A stretch of DNA of 64,000 nucleotides, from positions 1-64,000 of the forward strand of contig NZ_JAGKJK010000019.1 in assembly GCF_020329435.1 (NCBI RefSeq), in the 5' to 3' direction. A model generated the notes under the pieces. The model searched no databases, was not told the origin of the DNA, and saw only the letters and a program-made list of their open reading frames with translations. The position numbers and the translations under genes were made by a program. This DNA is from Bradyrhizobium hereditatis. Its GTDB lineage: Bacteria; Pseudomonadota; Alphaproteobacteria; Rhizobiales; Xanthobacteraceae. Shown here piece by piece: positions 62,334 to 64,000 of this stretch. Numbering within the stretch: the first letter of the stretch is position 1; each line of letters begins with the position of its first letter.

Positions 62334-63265
62334 GTCCTCTCGACCATGCGCCCGAAGAAGCCTTGCGGACGGAAGAAGATGATGAGGAGGAAGACCACGA
62401 AGATCGCGGCGTTCTGCAACTGCGTCGGCAGGATCAGCGTTGACATCTGCTGGACGAGGCCGATCGTCATGCCTCCCCAGAACGCGCCGATAATGCTGCC
62501 CATGCCGCCGAGCACGACGCCGGCATACATCACGATCACATATTCGAGCCCGACGAACGGATGGAACGGATAGTTCGTTGCAAGCAGCCCGCCGGCGATG
62601 GCGGTGATGCCGGAGCCGAGCGCAAATGCGACGCGATGCGCGCGGTCGACGTCGATGCCCATATAGGTGGCGGCGGTCGGATTGTCGGCGGCGGCGCGCA
62701 GCGATTTTCCGATCCGCGAACGCGTAATCAAGAGACTAAGCAGCGTCATGATCACCAGCGACACGATGGCATCGATGCCACGCGCCTTGTTGAGGAATAC
62801 GCTGATGTCCTGGGACAGCGCGAGTTCCCAGGCCGAGCTGGAGAGCGGCGTGCGAATGGAGGCCAGCACCGATCCGAAGATGAGGAGCCCGCCGTTTTGC
62901 AGGATCAGCGCGATGCCGAGCGTGAGGATGAGCTGGGCATAGTGGCCTTCGCCTTCGAGCGAGGCGGTGCGCGTGCCCGACACGTGCGAGATCAAGGTCA
63001 GGTGGACGAAATAGCCGAAGATCGCTAGCATGGGACCTGCGAGCAGGATGGCAACGAACGGTCCGACCGCGTTGCCGAATAGCGCCTGAATGCCAGCCGC
63101 GGTGAAGAGATAGAAGGCGGTATACATGCCGAGCATCATGAAATCGCCATGGGCGAAGTTGATGACGCGCATCACGCCGAAAATCAGGCCAAGGCCGACG
63201 CACATCAGGCCGTAGACAGCGCCGATTAGCAGGCCGGCGGCGAGCGCTTGCAGAAAGGCCTCCAT
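62330..63265 (-). CDS. Liv-type ABC transporter permease, LivH family
   Basis: The 311-residue membrane protein has LivH landmarks: GLLIGAVYGLMCVGLGLIFG, then VINFAHGDFMMLGMYTAFY and, in the ATPase-contacting loop, SLRAAADNPTAATYMGIDVD. It leads the transporter gene group and overlaps the fusion gene by ATGA. Sixty bases separate it from the MmgE/PrpD gene before it. Confidence 0.94.
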   Translation of the reverse strand: MEAFLQALAAGLLIGAVYGLMCVGLGLIFGVMRVINFAHGDFMMLGMYTAFYLFTAAGIQALFGNAVGPFVAILLAGPMLAIFGYFVHLTLISHVSGTRTASLEGEGHYAQLILTLGIALILQNGGLLIFGSVLASIRTPLSSSAWELALSQDISVFLNKARGIDAIVSLVIMTLLSLLITRSRIGKSLRAAADNPTAATYMGIDVDRAHRVAFALGSGITAIAGGLLATNYPFHPFVGLEYVIVMYAGVVLGGMGSIIGAFWGGMTIGLVQQMSTLILPTQLQNAAIFVVFLLIIFFRPQGFFGRMVERT

Positions 63266-63325
63266 CAGCGGCCGCTCCCGGTCATTGCAATGCTGGTTTG
63301 CTGATTCACGATTCCCTCGACGTTC

Positions 63326-64000
63326 CTACGATGCTGTTCGAAAAATTTGTCCCTGCGGCGCCAGCCGGCATGAAGCGGCGATCAAGCTGGCATCGGCAAG
63401 TTGCTCGCAGCCATCGATAGTCTGTTCGAGCCTGCGCGTACGATCCTCGCCGATCACGCGGCCAGCGGCGATCCGAAAGCGGCTGCGAATTTGCTCCGGC
63501 GTCGCAGGGACCACGTCGGGCAGGCTGTGCCGGATCGTTTTGCCGTCGCGCAGGTGCACGGTGACTTCAGCGCCTTGTCGGGCAGGGAAGGCAGCACTGA
63601 AGCCGTCGTCGTTCTGCAGGTCGGTGACGTCGACCAGATGGAGAATCTTGGGGTCGTCGAGCGAAGCGTAGTTCTCTTCGGCGATCTCGCCGCGCGCGAG
63701 CGTGGCCGCCACGCTGAACGGGATGCTCATCTTGGCTTGCAGTGCGTTCCGGTACGGCCCGATGGCATCGCAGCCGGGATAACGAACCGCCGCCTGGGGT
63801 GCGCGAATGACGACGCGCTCAATGGCGTCCGTTCCTGCAAGCTCCGTCCAGACGCGCAGCGCGGCTTGCGATGCGGTCTGCGCGAAATTGCAGGCGGGCG
63901 CCGGCTTGTTGTAGACGGCCATGATCTCGGCCTCGCCGCCGGGGAACAACTGGATGTCGTCAGGCGCGGCTTGCCGCCTGCAAGCCGCGAATAGGCCGGC
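63326..64000 (-). CDS. MmgE/PrpD family protein, cut by window edge
   Basis: The frame is open to the right edge, so the N-terminal part lies outside. The visible 224 residues contain YNKPAPACNFAQTASQAALR, then RVVIRAPQAAVRYPGCDAIG, FSVAATLARGEIAEENYAS and a terminal helical part with RSRFRIAAGRVIGEDRTRRL, matching the C-terminal lid and tail of MmgE/PrpD proteins (2-methylcitrate dehydratase, iminodisuccinate epimerase, aconitate decarboxylase and others). The catalytic residues are mostly in the missing half. It precedes the LivH gene and may belong to the same cluster. Confidence 0.8.
   Translation of the reverse strand, partial: AGLFAACRRQAAPDDIQLFPGGEAEIMAVYNKPAPACNFAQTASQAALRVWTELAGTDAIERVVIRAPQAAVRYPGCDAIGPYRNALQAKMSIPFSVAATLARGEIAEENYASLDDPKILHLVDVTDLQNDDGFSAAFPARQGAEVTVHLRDGKTIRHSLPDVVPATPEQIRSRFRIAAGRVIGEDRTRRLEQTIDGCEQLADASLIAASCRLAPQGQIFRTAS

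Overview
The window looks like chromosome from a high-GC alphaproteobacterium of the Bradyrhizobium/Rhodopseudomonas group. The basis is the GcrA-like regulator, the Ku - RNase Z - TolA-like - DinB - SRAP neighbourhood, numerous branched-chain-type (Liv) ABC transporters and acyl-CoA enzymes, and the style of the interspersed palindromic repeats. No sequence search was possible, so the genus is inference. All family calls come from reading motifs in the translations.

Layout. (1) 1-11 kb: a truncated IS1182-like transposase tail, then ordinary genes (secreted protein, winged-helix/TPR regulator, cupin, small membrane proteins, GcrA-like protein, M15-like peptidase, acyl-CoA dehydrogenase), separated by repeat-rich spacers. 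(2) 11.2-13.1 kb: tRNA-Gln(UUG) next to a tyrosine integrase and a small HTH gene, the foot of an integrated element. (3) 13.3-30.2 kb: a catabolic island whose ends carry the same 37-bp piece of the 3' half of tRNA-Lys(CUU). A plus-strand operon (Rieske oxygenase alpha and beta, enoyl-CoA hydratase, SDR, esterase, acyl-CoA dehydrogenase, NTF2-hydratase fusion) converges on a minus-strand operon (FAD oxidoreductase, LivF, LivG, AMP ligase, LivH, LivM, binding protein). A TetR gene sits at the right end. The same 26-bp sequence lies in front of both operons, so one regulator probably controls uptake, CoA activation and oxidation of one acid-type substrate, whose identity I cannot tell.

(4) 30.3-45.3 kb: a defence-like accessory region. 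A minus-strand operon encodes a 47-aa basic protein, a ComEC-like metallo-beta-lactamase hydrolase, a four-helix membrane protein and a TIR protein. Divergent from it are a WYL regulator, a 1950-residue protein with a STAND-like ATPase domain, and a partner with a HEPN-like RNDLAH motif. A RecB-like nuclease/helicase gene, broken by one extra base, follows. I know no described system with exactly this composition; this is the best candidate for something new. (5) 45.6-50.4 kb: DNA-repair housekeeping (Ku, RNase Z, TolA-like, DinB broken by one missing base, SRAP peptidase). (6) 50.4-50.75 kb: a second IS1182-like tail, identical over 230 bp to the sequence at the left edge. (7) 51.5-64 kb: a minus-strand catabolic and transport cluster (M20 deacylase, aldehyde dehydrogenase, Bug-type binding protein, GntR regulator, SDR, carboxymuconolactone decarboxylase-like protein, two tandem Liv-type binding proteins, LivF, a LivM-LivG fusion, LivH, and a MmgE/PrpD gene cut by the window edge).
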